Positions 7,565-17,040 of a stretch of DNA of 64,000 bases are shown piece after piece. Source of the DNA: Methanoperedens sp049303315 (GTDB lineage Archaea > Halobacteriota > Methanosarcinia > Methanosarcinales > Methanoperedenaceae); NCBI GenBank assembly GCA_049303315.1, contig JBAQMZ010000013.1, positions 1-64,000 of the forward strand, read 5' to 3'. The notes under the pieces were generated by a model, which was given only the letters and a program-made list of their open reading frames with translations, was not told the DNA's origin and ran no database searches. The position numbers and the translations under genes were made by a program. Each line of letters opens with the position of its first letter. Position 1 is the first letter of the stretch.

Positions 7565-8335
7565 ATGAACCAGAGTTATCCTGCAATAAAAGATAAAATT
7601 GTCACTTTCATAAAATCAAAGGTCAGGGAATCGGGAGCCCAAGGAGCGGTTATCGGTTTAAGCGGGGGAATAGATTCAACCCTGACAGCTTATCTCACAG
7701 TTCGTGCCCTCGGTCCTGATAACGTGCTTGGACTTATGCTGCCTGAGAGTGGCGTTACATCAAAACATGATGTGGATGACGCGCTGGAAGTCGCAAAGCT
7801 TTTGGGGATTGAGCATAAGGTCATTGAGATATCTCCGGTTTTGCAGGCTTTTTCATCCGCCATTCCCGGTTTTGACAGCGCCGAAAATACTGCAAACGGG
7901 AACCTGAAAGCAAGAGCGAGAATGTGCATATTGTATTATCATGCGAATCTCATGAATCGAATGGTTATAGGAACGGGGAATAAAACAGAACTACTGCTTG
8001 GATATTTCACAAAATATGGCGATGGCGGCGTGGATATAGAACCTATTGGAGGACTCTATAAGACCCAGGTTCGTGGACTTGCCCGTCACATGGACATAGC
8101 GGCAAAAATTATCGACAAAACGCCTACTGCGGGCTTATGGCCCGGGCAGACCGACGAGAGGGAACTCGGTGTATCCTACGAGATGGCAGACCGGATACTC
8201 ACCATGCTGGTTGATGAAAATAAGGATGCGTCTCTGGTAAAGGAAACATTTCCTCCGGAAATAGTTGACCTGCTGGCAGCGCGAATCTCATCCAACGAAC
8301 ACAAGAGAATGCCGCCGCAGTCTATTGATATCTGA
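7565..8335 (+). CDS. nadE: NH3-dependent NAD+ synthetase
   Basis: NadE amidates nicotinate adenine dinucleotide to NAD+ using ATP and ammonia. The 256-residue protein carries the PP-loop SGGIDST (about residues 32-38), the GTGNKTELLLGYFTKYGDGG motif and the PGQTDE.ELG region near residue 200. It has no N-terminal glutaminase domain, so free ammonia would be the nitrogen source, as is usual in archaea. The start appears leaderless. Its 3' end overlaps the convergent tiaS gene by 14 bases. Confidence 0.95.
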   Translation: MNQSYPAIKDKIVTFIKSKVRESGAQGAVIGLSGGIDSTLTAYLTVRALGPDNVLGLMLPESGVTSKHDVDDALEVAKLLGIEHKVIEISPVLQAFSSAIPGFDSAENTANGNLKARARMCILYYHANLMNRMVIGTGNKTELLLGYFTKYGDGGVDIEPIGGLYKTQVRGLARHMDIAAKIIDKTPTAGLWPGQTDERELGVSYEMADRILTMLVDENKDASLVKETFPPEIVDLLAARISSNEHKRMPPQSIDI

Positions 8336-9575
8336 TGAGTGGTTTTGAAAGATGGCGGCGGGCGGATGGGGGAACTTCATAGAATCCATGTGAAATGTTT
8401 CTCTCTAATGTCTCAAGCACCTGCTCATTTTTGACAGAACCGCATTTCTCGCACCTGTAACCCTGCCCTATACCTTTGGATTTCATGCGTTTGCCGCAGC
8501 AAAGGGGATTGCGCAATTCGTGAGTGTTGAGAGAATTTATGTTGATTTTCTCAATGTTCAAGGTCTTATCTTTAACACTCCCGAAAACCGTTACTTCATC
8601 CAGTGGGCGAAGCTCCCTGATAATGCGCCTGAAACCTTTTGTGGGTTCAAAAGCTGCGCATTGAATGACTGCACCGTTATCTTTCCCGCCATCTTCCAGT
8701 TCGAAAATAACATGGCCTCCGGGTATGATTTTCGGGGCGCTTTTGACTTTTCCATTTAATATGTATGAACGATTATCCAGAACCTCGTTGATTTCTGCAG
8801 GCATCAGATGCATATCCGTATTCTGGTTTGTCTTATAGACCACATATCTCTCAACAGGCTCGCTTTTTATCATCGAGAAAGCGCGTCTTACCGTATTTTC
8901 ACTGTTGCCCCGTATCCCGAACAGGATTGGGTCGGGTGAATGTGGAGCAAAAACAACGCGCTTATTTTCACGATCTACCGAGTCCCATGTATCCGGGCGT
9001 GTGGCTGCATCGGCGGCATATACGGACACTTCGTTTATATCCCGCAGCGTGCCCCATCTTTCTTTTTCCCTGTATGCGATTAATTCATAAGTAAAATCAG
9101 GAAGGCCGCACAATGCAAATCCAGAAGCGGCGAGCGCTCCTATTAAGCCCCTGCCATTCTTGAATCCTTTATGGCTGATATTGTGCCGTTTGAGGATTTC
9201 CACGGCTTCCTCGATTTCAAGGACATCCCGGACGGCGCGCATGGAGAATATGGCAAGCTCGGCTCGCATCTTTTCAGTTACTTCTTCAATAAAAACGACA
9301 CCGGGATTTGTGTTTTCCTCGGAGAAAACTGCCATGTTCCGAACGGTTTCGGTTACAAGCTCTTTGACAACTTTTGCATCTTCGCTTTCAATATCCAGAG
9401 AAATCGCTAGAGCTGCATTGCCGCGTGTTTTGTAGATGATATTCGGATTGAGCCGGATAAGCAGCGGATAATCATTTATCCTGCCGTATTCCTTTAATTT
9501 CTCGATGAGCACGGCTGCCAGGTATGTTGTGCACATGCTCTCTTTTGAATCCGTGTCATCGATTCCTATAATCAC
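8322..9575 (-). CDS. tiaS: tRNA(Ile2) 2-agmatinylcytidine synthetase TiaS
   Basis: TiaS joins agmatine to C34 of the archaeal tRNA-Ile2 anticodon so that AUA is read as isoleucine. The 417-residue protein starts with the MIIGIDDTDS ATP-binding motif and ends with an OB fold (about 270-350) and a zinc ribbon formed by CCGKRM and CEKCGS. Length and domain order are those of archaeal TiaS, an archaeon-specific marker. It converges on nadE with a short overlap. Confidence 0.93.
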   Translation of the reverse strand: MIIGIDDTDSKESMCTTYLAAVLIEKLKEYGRINDYPLLIRLNPNIIYKTRGNAALAISLDIESEDAKVVKELVTETVRNMAVFSEENTNPGVVFIEEVTEKMRAELAIFSMRAVRDVLEIEEAVEILKRHNISHKGFKNGRGLIGALAASGFALCGLPDFTYELIAYREKERWGTLRDINEVSVYAADAATRPDTWDSVDRENKRVVFAPHSPDPILFGIRGNSENTVRRAFSMIKSEPVERYVVYKTNQNTDMHLMPAEINEVLDNRSYILNGKVKSAPKIIPGGHVIFELEDGGKDNGAVIQCAAFEPTKGFRRIIRELRPLDEVTVFGSVKDKTLNIEKININSLNTHELRNPLCCGKRMKSKGIGQGYRCEKCGSVKNEQVLETLERNISHGFYEVPPSARRHLSKPLIRYQ

Positions 9576-9698
9576 AAAGGGTTACGCCCCTTTATGACGT
9601 ATAGGGGACGTGCAACGTCCCCTTATTTTGATAAACCTAAAGGTTTTCATAAAATGCTACACTAATCCTTTGCATAATAAATATTGGCACCATAGGGA

Positions 9699-9706
9699 TT
9701 TATATA
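9699..9706 (+). promoter_or_regulatory. TATA box of the COG1395-type regulator
   Basis: A consensus archaeal box TTTATATA lies 27 bases (box centre) upstream of the ATG at 9730. This predicts transcription starting at or next to the start codon, so the mRNA would be leaderless. Confidence 0.65.
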
Positions 9707-9729
9707 GACGTAGAATCATTCAAAATTTT

Positions 9730-10698
9730 ATGAATAAGGAGTTGCTAATAGATCAGGCCGTTTCAATCCTTGGCAAGGCCGGCTTCATCATTTCCGAACG
9801 ATGCGACACCCGCCCGAGAAGTTTTGATATCGCAGCCAGGCGGAATAACTTATTACTCCTTATCAAAATAATCTCTAACATCGACGGCCTGAATGAGGAA
9901 ACTACCAAGGAAATTCAGTTCCTTTCCAGACATCTGCATGGTTATCCAATCGTAATCGGTGAAAAAACCCGCGACCATTCGCTTGAAGGCGGCGTTGTTT
10001 ATTTCAGGTATGGAATTCCGGCAATCAATATCAGCACAATGCAGGATTATTTCGTAGAAGAAATGCCGCCATTGATTTATGCAGAGCATGGCGGTCTTTA
10101 TGTTAATCTTGATGGTTTCATCTTAAAACAAGAACGCATAAAAAAGAATATATCCCTTGGGGCGCTTGCATCACTGCTCGGGGTTTCAAGAAGAACCATA
10201 AGCAAGTATGAAGATGGCGAAATGGCTGCAAGTGTTGATGTTGCAATTAAGCTTGAAGAAGTACTGGACAAAGGTTTTACTGTTTCGGTCGATATTTTCG
10301 AGAAACTTCATTCCAATGACAGCCAGAAACAGGAAACGGCTGTAAAACAGTATTCGAATGTTTTTTCTATCCTTGAAAATATGGGGTTTGATGTATTACC
10401 TATTTCGCAGGCTCCGTTTGATGCGGTTTCGCAGACTTCAAACCGAAGGGATGAGAATTCAACTATTTTAACAGGAGTCGGCGATTACACAAGAACCATT
10501 GTCAAAAAGGCGCATCTTATGAGCAGCATCTCGGAAGTTGCAGGAACACAGTCGCTGTTGATAGTTCACGGGGTCAGTAAAACGAAGAATATTGAGAAAA
10601 CAGTGCTTATAGATGATAAAGAGCTAAAAAAGTTTGATGATAAGGATGATTTTATAGACCTGCTGCAAGAGAGACGGCAGAAAATCAAGGTTTCCTGA
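9730..10698 (+). CDS. HTH-type transcriptional regulator (COG1395 type)
   Basis: The 322-residue protein has an N-terminal restriction-endonuclease-like or sensor region (GKAGFIISERCDTRPRSFDIAARR), then a lambda-repressor-type helix-turn-helix at about residues 138-185 with LGALASLLGVSRRTISKYEDG, and a C-terminal mixed domain. This architecture is that of the conserved archaeal family of putative HTH regulators. Its target is not known. The frame is open from 9610, but the TATA box fixes the start at 9730. The 181 bases after it contain nothing I can name. Confidence 0.82.
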   Translation: MNKELLIDQAVSILGKAGFIISERCDTRPRSFDIAARRNNLLLLIKIISNIDGLNEETTKEIQFLSRHLHGYPIVIGEKTRDHSLEGGVVYFRYGIPAINISTMQDYFVEEMPPLIYAEHGGLYVNLDGFILKQERIKKNISLGALASLLGVSRRTISKYEDGEMAASVDVAIKLEEVLDKGFTVSVDIFEKLHSNDSQKQETAVKQYSNVFSILENMGFDVLPISQAPFDAVSQTSNRRDENSTILTGVGDYTRTIVKKAHLMSSISEVAGTQSLLIVHGVSKTKNIEKTVLIDDKELKKFDDKDDFIDLLQERRQKIKVS

Positions 10699-10879
10699 GC
10701 AGATATTGAAGAGTTGGAAAAGTAAGACAGTTTTAATTTGTGGTTGGAGTTATCCTGAGATACAATATATTACCTTAATACGAGGTTATAGTAGATTATC
10801 CTTAAATATAATACTGAAGAATTAAATATCTTTTTAAAACAACTTATTCTTGTAGTTTTAAAAAAAGAGATACCTAATT

Positions 10880-12826
10880 TTATCTCTTTATTTCATCTAT
10901 TTTATCTTTTATTTTTCTTAGCAGATTAAATTTATTTACTATTATAATTACTATAACAGTAAAAATTCCCCCCAATATCCAAATATTAAATTGTTCGAGC
11001 ACGTAAAATACAAAACTTTTCGCTTTATAAGACAATTTTTCTTCTTCAGCCATCTTTTTCAGAGCTTCTGAGCTAATACTAAAATTGATATAGCGGAATC
11101 TAACGCTCTGATTATATTCAAGAATAATTTGATCTCCATCTTGAGTGCGCTCGTGAGAGGCATCGGCTGGGAAATCAGAAAAAGAATATTGAGATGGCAA
11201 TAAAATCTTGTATATCTGTTTATAATCTGGTATATCACCAATAGGATAGAACTCATAAATGCTGTATTTCCAAGTATAAGAATTTACTTTTTCGATATTC
11301 TCGATAGCATTTCGAGTATATTTTAGCTCCACATTGATTGGATTTGACGTGTTAGTCGTAAACAAAATCGCTATTTTATTTTTAGAGGTTTTTATGGAAT
11401 AATACTTTCCCTCATCTAATGATAAATTTGGTTTCAATTCCCAAGGACCGATTAGATTGCTTCCATCTACTTTTATATATTGTATATAAGCATCAGATGA
11501 CGTATCCAAGGATAATGGAATAGGTAATTTTGGTTTTAGTGGGAACCTATTATCAGATCTGATTATCTCTGCCGTACTTGGAGGCTCAGTTTCATTTACT
11601 GGTGGATTAATATAAAATATTTCTTTAGAGATGTATTTTTTAGATTCAGGCTTAACAATTAAAATTTGATTGCCTGAACTAACCAACTTTTGTGATGGTG
11701 TTTTATTTAAGAAACCAATCACAGCCAATGGGGTCTCAATTTGAGAATAATTCCAATAAAGTATTGTTTTATTTGGCAGATAAGTTATTTCAGGATTTTC
11801 AAAATACGAAAGTGGAAAGATATAACGATCAAGATCAAGAATTTCAACTCTATTTTCATAATTCTTTATATCCAATCTTTGCACTTTTAATGGATTGAAC
11901 ATGAAACCAAATAAATCGCCAGATTGGAAAGGAATTGCCTCAATAGGTTCTGATATTACCTTATTAGGAAATGGCATAATCAGCAATAGTTTTTCACTAT
12001 CATTTGCAATAGAATTATCATTCCAATTTCTTACAGGAAAAACACCAAATTGAAAGGATAGCACAGATTCTTCAGAGGATGGTTTTTCTGTTTTTTCAGG
12101 ATCATCGAAATAAATCATGGAAGAAACTAAATAATCGAAGTCTTTGTAAAAATCTGTTTGAATCCTCATTTTCCCATTTTCGAGAGAAATCACGGAATAT
12201 TCCTTAAACGAGTTTACTCTTAATAACTCCAAAGGCGTAAATTCTGTCACCTTTAATTCAATCTCTAATCTTCCCTCCTTACTAACATTTCTCCCAACAA
12301 TTGACAATATAGTAGATTCGTTTTGTTTGCTTAAAACATATTCAAATGATGGAGGCAGTTTAGGGAAAAAAATAGATTTATTCCTTCCATATATCACTAA
12401 AGATGAATTTCCAGCGTTTATATTTTTAATTTCAACATTGATGCCATGATCAATGATAGTGAGAAGTTGTGGCCATTCTCCTAGAATAAATGAAAAAGGA
12501 ACGATATATTTAACATTATTCTTAATTTTATAAGTTATATTAAAATTTAATACATCCACTTCTTTATTGTTTATTGGAACCCCAGAACTATCAGAAAAAC
12601 TGTAATTGAAATTGACGTTAGCATCGTCATAGTCAACAATTTTTCCACTTCTTAAATAGTTATTTGAATCCATGTAAGCCCCTTCTATGGTTTCAATCAG
12701 TGGAGTATTATTAAGCTCAAACATCGGTATTCCGGTTCTATTATAGTTAATTTGAGACGCGGTAGTCAACGGAATTGCCAATAACAAAAAAATTATAGCT
12801 CTAGAAAATTTTAAATTAATGCTCAT
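10880..12826 (-). CDS. Secreted or surface protein with C-terminal membrane anchor
   Basis: The 648-residue protein begins with a signal peptide (basic start, hydrophobic residues 10-23, small residues before the likely cleavage site at TTASQ). It continues with a long beta-rich, Asn- and Ser-rich ectodomain containing many N-x-S/T sites, and ends with one membrane helix (about 612-632) and a basic tail. It would face the outside and be anchored at its C-terminus. I do not recognise the ectodomain. The gene is markedly richer in A and T than its neighbours, suggesting transfer or relaxed codon use. A TATA box at 12845-12857 implies a leaderless mRNA. Confidence 0.7.
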   Translation of the reverse strand: MSINLKFSRAIIFLLLAIPLTTASQINYNRTGIPMFELNNTPLIETIEGAYMDSNNYLRSGKIVDYDDANVNFNYSFSDSSGVPINNKEVDVLNFNITYKIKNNVKYIVPFSFILGEWPQLLTIIDHGINVEIKNINAGNSSLVIYGRNKSIFFPKLPPSFEYVLSKQNESTILSIVGRNVSKEGRLEIELKVTEFTPLELLRVNSFKEYSVISLENGKMRIQTDFYKDFDYLVSSMIYFDDPEKTEKPSSEESVLSFQFGVFPVRNWNDNSIANDSEKLLLIMPFPNKVISEPIEAIPFQSGDLFGFMFNPLKVQRLDIKNYENRVEILDLDRYIFPLSYFENPEITYLPNKTILYWNYSQIETPLAVIGFLNKTPSQKLVSSGNQILIVKPESKKYISKEIFYINPPVNETEPPSTAEIIRSDNRFPLKPKLPIPLSLDTSSDAYIQYIKVDGSNLIGPWELKPNLSLDEGKYYSIKTSKNKIAILFTTNTSNPINVELKYTRNAIENIEKVNSYTWKYSIYEFYPIGDIPDYKQIYKILLPSQYSFSDFPADASHERTQDGDQIILEYNQSVRFRYINFSISSEALKKMAEEEKLSYKAKSFVFYVLEQFNIWILGGIFTVIVIIIVNKFNLLRKIKDKIDEIKR

Positions 12827-13148
12827 TTATTTTAAAATAATGCTACTTTAATATAACCTTTTCTAATACATATCCTATTAAATTAAAAATAGAGCACAAG
12901 GTGATTGTATTGAAATTCCAATAAGAAGTTCTGTAAAACTGCATATATTTTTTGTAATATTCATTTTTTAAGAACCTTTTCAATTTCCCAATACTAGAAA
13001 CCCAAAAGCCAATTATCTTTATTATTTTCCCTGCAAACTCTCAGTTCCTTTCTGTCACAGGATTTAATAGATGTGGATCAGGACTTTACACATCCGACAG
13101 TTAAATCTTTTAATTTCTAAAATAATAGACTAAAGAAAGGTTGATTAA
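12827..13148. other. Divergent intergenic region
   Basis: This 322-base AT-rich gap separates the surface-protein gene and rbcL, which point away from each other. The minus-strand TATA box (TTATATTAAAG, 12845-12857) lies 27 bases before the surface-protein ATG. An AAAGG motif at 13136-13140 precedes the rbcL ATG by eight bases. No RNA gene or repeat was seen. Confidence 0.5.
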
Positions 13149-14438
13149 ATGACTGAGAAAATTGATTGGTACGATAAATTCGTTGATTTGAATTATACCC
13201 CGGCAAAAGATGATTTGGTCTGCTTGTATTATTTCGAACCCGCAAAAGGGATAAGCGCAAAAGAAGCCATCGGGAGAATTGCCTCTGAAAGTTCAGCCGG
13301 GACATGGACTACACTCCATGAGCTGCCTCCAATGGTTGAAAAGATTAAAGCACGGGCTTTTGAACTGGACGGGAAATATGTAAAAGTGGCATATCCGATT
13401 GACCTCTGGGAACCGGGAAATGCGCCCCAGCTCTTAAGCGGTATAGCAGGGAACATCTTTGGCATGAAAGCTTTGCGGAACTTAAGGTTAATAGACGTAT
13501 CCCTTCCTGCAAAGTATATCAGCTCCTTCAAAGGACCGCATCACGGTATTTCAGGAATCAGGTCTCTTTTGAAAGTAAAAGAAAGACCCATAACAGGCGC
13601 CGTGCCAAAACCCAAAATCGGCTTCAGTGCGGCTGAACATGCAAAGGTAGCGTATGAAACATGGATGGGCGGGTTTGACCTCGTGAAAGACGATGAAAAT
13701 TTGACTTCCACTTCTTTTAACAGGTTTGAAGACAGACTTTCCAGAATGACAAAATTGCGGGACAAAGCCGAAAAGGAAACAGGTGAGCAGAAAGATGCCC
13801 TCCTCAATATCACAGGCGAAACAAAAGAAATGATACGCAAGGCGAAATTGCTTCACGATTCAGGATGGAGATTTGCAATGATAGATGTGGTCACCTGCGG
13901 GACGGCTTCTGTCCAGACCATGCGCGATGAATGCGGCGATTTGGGTCTGGCAATACATGCCCACAGGGCAATGCATGCTGCATTTGACCGGAATCCAAAA
14001 CACGGGCTGACCATGTACTTCCTTGCAAAACTCATGCGGTTAATCGGGGTTGATGAAATCCATTCAGGGACAGCAATCGGAAAACTGGTCGGGACAAAAA
14101 AGGAGATAATAGGGATTGCGAATGTCCTCAGGGATTCTCACATAAAAGAACCCTTCCTTTCACAGGATTGGGGTAAGATAAAACCGGCGCTTCCTGTTTC
14201 TTCAGGCGGTCTCCATCCGGGTTTAATACCGGAGGTAATGGGAATTCTCGGTAACGATTGCACGATTCTCGTAAGCGGCGGCATACACGGGCATCCAAAA
14301 GGGACGCGTGCCGGCGCAAAAGCTGTGATGCAGGCAATCGAAGCGACAATGGAAGGGATTGACCTTTTGGATTATGCTAGGAAAAACAAGGAATTACAGC
14401 AGGCGCTTCTTAAATGGGAATATTATAAACCAAAATAG
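13149..14438 (+). CDS. rbcL: Form III ribulose-1,5-bisphosphate carboxylase large subunit
   Basis: The 429-residue protein has the RuBisCO fold and most active-site residues: ESSAGTW near the N-terminus, AGNIFGMKAL, the KPK lysines near 154, the carbamylated Lys180 in KDDE, HAHRAMH, HSGT, Lys312 of loop 6, SSGG and SGGIHGHP. Archaeal form III enzymes fix CO2 onto ribulose bisphosphate made from AMP or ribose phosphate; they do not support a Calvin cycle on their own. Loop 6 reads GKLVG, where most RuBisCOs have GK(L/M)EG. An rpiA gene lies 36 kb away; no AMP phosphorylase or phosphoribulokinase is present in the window. Confidence 0.93.
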   Translation: MTEKIDWYDKFVDLNYTPAKDDLVCLYYFEPAKGISAKEAIGRIASESSAGTWTTLHELPPMVEKIKARAFELDGKYVKVAYPIDLWEPGNAPQLLSGIAGNIFGMKALRNLRLIDVSLPAKYISSFKGPHHGISGIRSLLKVKERPITGAVPKPKIGFSAAEHAKVAYETWMGGFDLVKDDENLTSTSFNRFEDRLSRMTKLRDKAEKETGEQKDALLNITGETKEMIRKAKLLHDSGWRFAMIDVVTCGTASVQTMRDECGDLGLAIHAHRAMHAAFDRNPKHGLTMYFLAKLMRLIGVDEIHSGTAIGKLVGTKKEIIGIANVLRDSHIKEPFLSQDWGKIKPALPVSSGGLHPGLIPEVMGILGNDCTILVSGGIHGHPKGTRAGAKAVMQAIEATMEGIDLLDYARKNKELQQALLKWEYYKPK

Positions 14439-14461
14439 GTTAAATATTCTCAGCGGCTTGA

Positions 14462-15049
14462 CTATTTTTTCTTTTTACCTGCTTTTTTCCTGGGCGCCGG
14501 TTTTGTTTCCTTTTTAGCTGCCGGTTCTTTTTTAACGGGTTTCTTCTTTTTACCCTCTTTTTTTCCCGGCTTCTTTTCAGTCTTCTCTTCTTCTTTTTCA
14601 GGTTCTTTTTCTTCGAATTTAAATTCAATCTTTTCAGGGATTTCAATTTTCCCGGGAGGAACTTTGGGCTTTTTCGCTACTGCTTCTTCAGGGGCTTTCT
14701 TTTCCTGCTTTTTAGCAGCCCGTTTTTTCCTGGGAGTCTCCGGCTCCTCAACTTCAGGGAGTTCATCTTCAAGCTTAAGTTCAGCAATTTTACTTGCCTC
14801 TATTTTTTCCTCTTCGCCTGCTTCGCTTGTTTTTTCAGGCTTCGATATCTCCCTTTCCCCTATCCCGAATCTTTCCCGATTGAATTCCACTGGCGTTATG
14901 TCTGTGATTCCTGAAAGTTCGGTTTGCTGTTTTATTTCAGGTTCCGGTTTTTTCCCGGTTTTTCTCAATCGTATAAACAGGAAAATTGCGATTATAATAA
15001 AAACAACATTTGCAACCAGCATGATTATTTCTAATGTTGATAGTGCCAT
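14462..15049 (-). CDS. Membrane-anchored Lys/Glu-rich protein
   Basis: The 195-residue protein has one N-terminal membrane helix (about residues 8-27) followed by a highly charged, low-complexity cytoplasmic tail. The tail becomes richer in Lys, Pro and Ala toward the C-terminus, ending in runs of lysine. No domain is recognisable. Such a tail might bind nucleic acid or acidic proteins near the membrane, but that is a guess. It converges on rbcL with a 23-base gap. An AT-rich region of about 240 bases separates it from the radical SAM gene. Confidence 0.6.
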   Translation of the reverse strand: MALSTLEIIMLVANVVFIIIAIFLFIRLRKTGKKPEPEIKQQTELSGITDITPVEFNRERFGIGEREISKPEKTSEAGEEEKIEASKIAELKLEDELPEVEEPETPRKKRAAKKQEKKAPEEAVAKKPKVPPGKIEIPEKIEFKFEEKEPEKEEEKTEKKPGKKEGKKKKPVKKEPAAKKETKPAPRKKAGKKKK

Positions 15050-15293
15050 AATTTCTCCTTCATTCTGGATTCAATATTTATATTATAGCACTTAATGTTT
15101 TTGATGGCTAAAAGGATTCTGTTAACTATAGCGCCTCTCCTGCCAATAATCAACTGGCACCCTTCCCGATCATGTTTTACCCGAACTTCAATCGTATATT
15201 GGCAAGGATACTTGAAGAAGCGAAAATCCATTTCAAACTTCCAGAAGGACCTGATAATGCATTTGAAGAAATAGGTATCGTGTGCAGCGGCTT

Positions 15294-16040
15294 TTATATC
15301 TGCCCTGCAGGTATTCTCTCAGGTTTGTATCCTGTCATATAATCCACCTTCAGTTTCTTAAGCCTCTTCTGAACTGCGGGGTACAGGATGAGCTCTTCTA
15401 CCTCAAAATCCCCGAATGCCGGGTTTATTGAGCTTAATTTCTCTCTCAAAGCCGCAATATTTTCAGGCGGAGAGAAGCTTATCATGCAGGCAGGATGGGC
15501 ATTTACTTTATATTTCGTCAGGTTTTCAAGCGCCTTAAGCTGCAATTGAAACCCTTCAGGTACCGCGCCTGTCAGCCTTGAGAATTCTTCCCCGCATGTG
15601 CCTTTGAGGCTCACTCTTACATAAAGATTCGAAAACCTTGAGAGTTCCTCTGCGTAGGTCATGTCGCTGCCTATGAGTATCCCGTTTGTTTCGAGAATAA
15701 AAATAAGATCTTGCGGTATCAGTTCGAGGACTTTTAGAAGATGTTCCCTGCATATGGTTGGTTCATTCCCGCTAATCCTCAGTTGGCGTAATTTTTTGCT
15801 TTTTGCTATGGCAATAAGTTTCCCGGCGACCTCCTGCGGGGAATAGAATTTCCCGCATACCTCTGGTCTTGCTACTACGTTCCATGACCAGCAGAAAACG
15901 CATCTTAAGCAGCAGCCCACACAGTCCGCAGTTGCTATGCCGCCGTAGAATCTTGATGAGCGAAAGCGGTAGTATTTTCTCTGGCTGTTTTTGCAGACGA
16001 TGCTGCGGGTGAGTTCTGCAAGTTCGAGGGGGTTGAACAT
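15294..16040 (-). CDS. Radical SAM protein
   Basis: The 248-residue protein binds a 4Fe-4S cluster and S-adenosylmethionine. The CxxxCxxC motif appears as CCLRCVFC near residues 42-49, followed by WSWNV. The RISGNEPT segment (about 95) corresponds to the GGE motif that contacts SAM, and LETNGILIG is the next conserved strand. It resembles uncharacterised activase-like radical SAM proteins rather than a named enzyme. A GYD-domain gene lies 36 bases upstream on the same strand and is probably in the same operon. Confidence 0.82.
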   Translation of the reverse strand: MFNPLELAELTRSIVCKNSQRKYYRFRSSRFYGGIATADCVGCCLRCVFCWSWNVVARPEVCGKFYSPQEVAGKLIAIAKSKKLRQLRISGNEPTICREHLLKVLELIPQDLIFILETNGILIGSDMTYAEELSRFSNLYVRVSLKGTCGEEFSRLTGAVPEGFQLQLKALENLTKYKVNAHPACMISFSPPENIAALREKLSSINPAFGDFEVEELILYPAVQKRLKKLKVDYMTGYKPERIPAGQI

Positions 16041-16076
16041 GAGAAGAAGCCGCAGATAACGAATCTAAATACTGCT

Positions 16077-16361
16077 TTATTTAAGCGATTCTATCAACTC
16101 ATCCACAGGTATTGCCTTATACGTCGCAGTCTTTATACTACCCCGCGATAATATTTCAACAGCCGCCCTTGCGACAACGGATTCATCCTCTGCTTCCACA
16201 ATGGTCAGGAAATCAAAATTCCCCAGCACCGCATATTGGTCAAGCACGTTCACGCCCATTTCCTTAAGCTCGGCATTTACTTCTTTCACCCTGCCGGGAT
16301 TTTTCTTTAGAGTCCTCGCGCCTTCATCCGTCAGGTTAGAGATTATAATATATCTTGACAT
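16077..16361 (-). CDS. GYD domain protein
   Basis: The 94-residue protein matches the GYD family: MSRYIIISNLTDEGARTLKK at the start, a central VLGNFDFLTIVEAED strand pair and a C-terminal KTATYKAIPVDE stretch. These are small ferredoxin-fold proteins of unknown function. An in-frame ATG at 16382 is possible, but GGAGG lies seven bases before the ATG at 16361. It precedes the radical SAM gene on the same strand. Confidence 0.85.
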   Translation of the reverse strand: MSRYIIISNLTDEGARTLKKNPGRVKEVNAELKEMGVNVLDQYAVLGNFDFLTIVEAEDESVVARAAVEILSRGSIKTATYKAIPVDELIESLK

Positions 16362-16464
16362 GGTTTTACCTCCAATTCCCATATTAAATTAGTGCTTTTA
16401 TTGTATATAAATTCTATAGCTGCGAGCTTTTTAAGAACAATGCGAACCAATATTTAAAGAATAT

Positions 16465-16989
16465 ATGCAAAATCTCAAGAAAACAATAGAATTCACAAAT
16501 GAAGAGAGAAAACTGATTTCGGGTTTTAATCTTCCTGCTGATGCCCTTCTCCCGCTTTTGCTCTCATTAAGAGATGGCGGCGACTGGAGCTATTCATCCG
16601 GCAATATAAAGACTATTGCAGTGATGGACAAGACCACCGTTTATGATGACAATAAGAAAACAGGATATTCCCTTGAAGAGATATACCTGTTCGTTAATCC
16701 GGTTCTTACAGACGAGGAGGGAACGGTACACAGGCTTGAAAAGTGCGGGGATGAGGAAGTCAGGATGCTTGTCATGCGACCTTATAAGATCAGGATAGGA
16801 TGCGACCGTATTATCAAAGCGACTGTTCGTCCTCTTGAAAAAGAGATAAAAGTTGAAGAACTCAATGCAAGAGAACTTGTTTTTGAAGGTTCTACTGCTT
16901 ATGATATAGCCCATGAGATAGAACACTTAAAACATAAAGAAATCAAAGGCAAAAGTCTGTGGGAGTTCAAGTTTAAAGGAATCAGCTAA
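16465..16989 (+). CDS. Peptide deformylase-like protein, divergent
   Basis: The 174-residue protein ends in YDIAHEIEHLKHKEIKG, which resembles deformylase motif 3 (HExxDHLxG) with an intact HExxH metal site. A preceding FVNPVLTDEEGTVHRLEKCGDEE and a downstream RPYKIRI strand recall the motif-2 region, where a Cys is the third ligand. Motif 1 (GxGxAAxQ) is not obvious. Archaea do not initiate with formylmethionine, so a role in protein deformylation is unlikely. A hydrolase or a metal-binding relative is the most that can be inferred. Confidence 0.55.
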   Translation: MQNLKKTIEFTNEERKLISGFNLPADALLPLLLSLRDGGDWSYSSGNIKTIAVMDKTTVYDDNKKTGYSLEEIYLFVNPVLTDEEGTVHRLEKCGDEEVRMLVMRPYKIRIGCDRIIKATVRPLEKEIKVEELNARELVFEGSTAYDIAHEIEHLKHKEIKGKSLWEFKFKGIS

Positions 16990-17040
16990 ACGCCTCATCA
17001 TTAAATTTTCATTAGTAATCTTTTAATCTTAAGCAGACAC

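Noticed and set aside
14440..14646. Lys/Arg-rich minus-strand ORF of 68 codons
   Set aside because: It is a frame-shifted shadow of the Lys/Glu-rich protein at 14462-15049, caused by its AAG/GAA-rich codons.
15105..15350. Plus-strand frames in the gap before the radical SAM gene, one reading MFYPNFNRILARILEEAK and onward
   Set aside because: The frame has no ribosome-binding site or promoter, continues antisense into the radical SAM gene, and a competing minus-strand frame (15031-15231) is equally open. It could be a decayed fragment, but I cannot support a gene.
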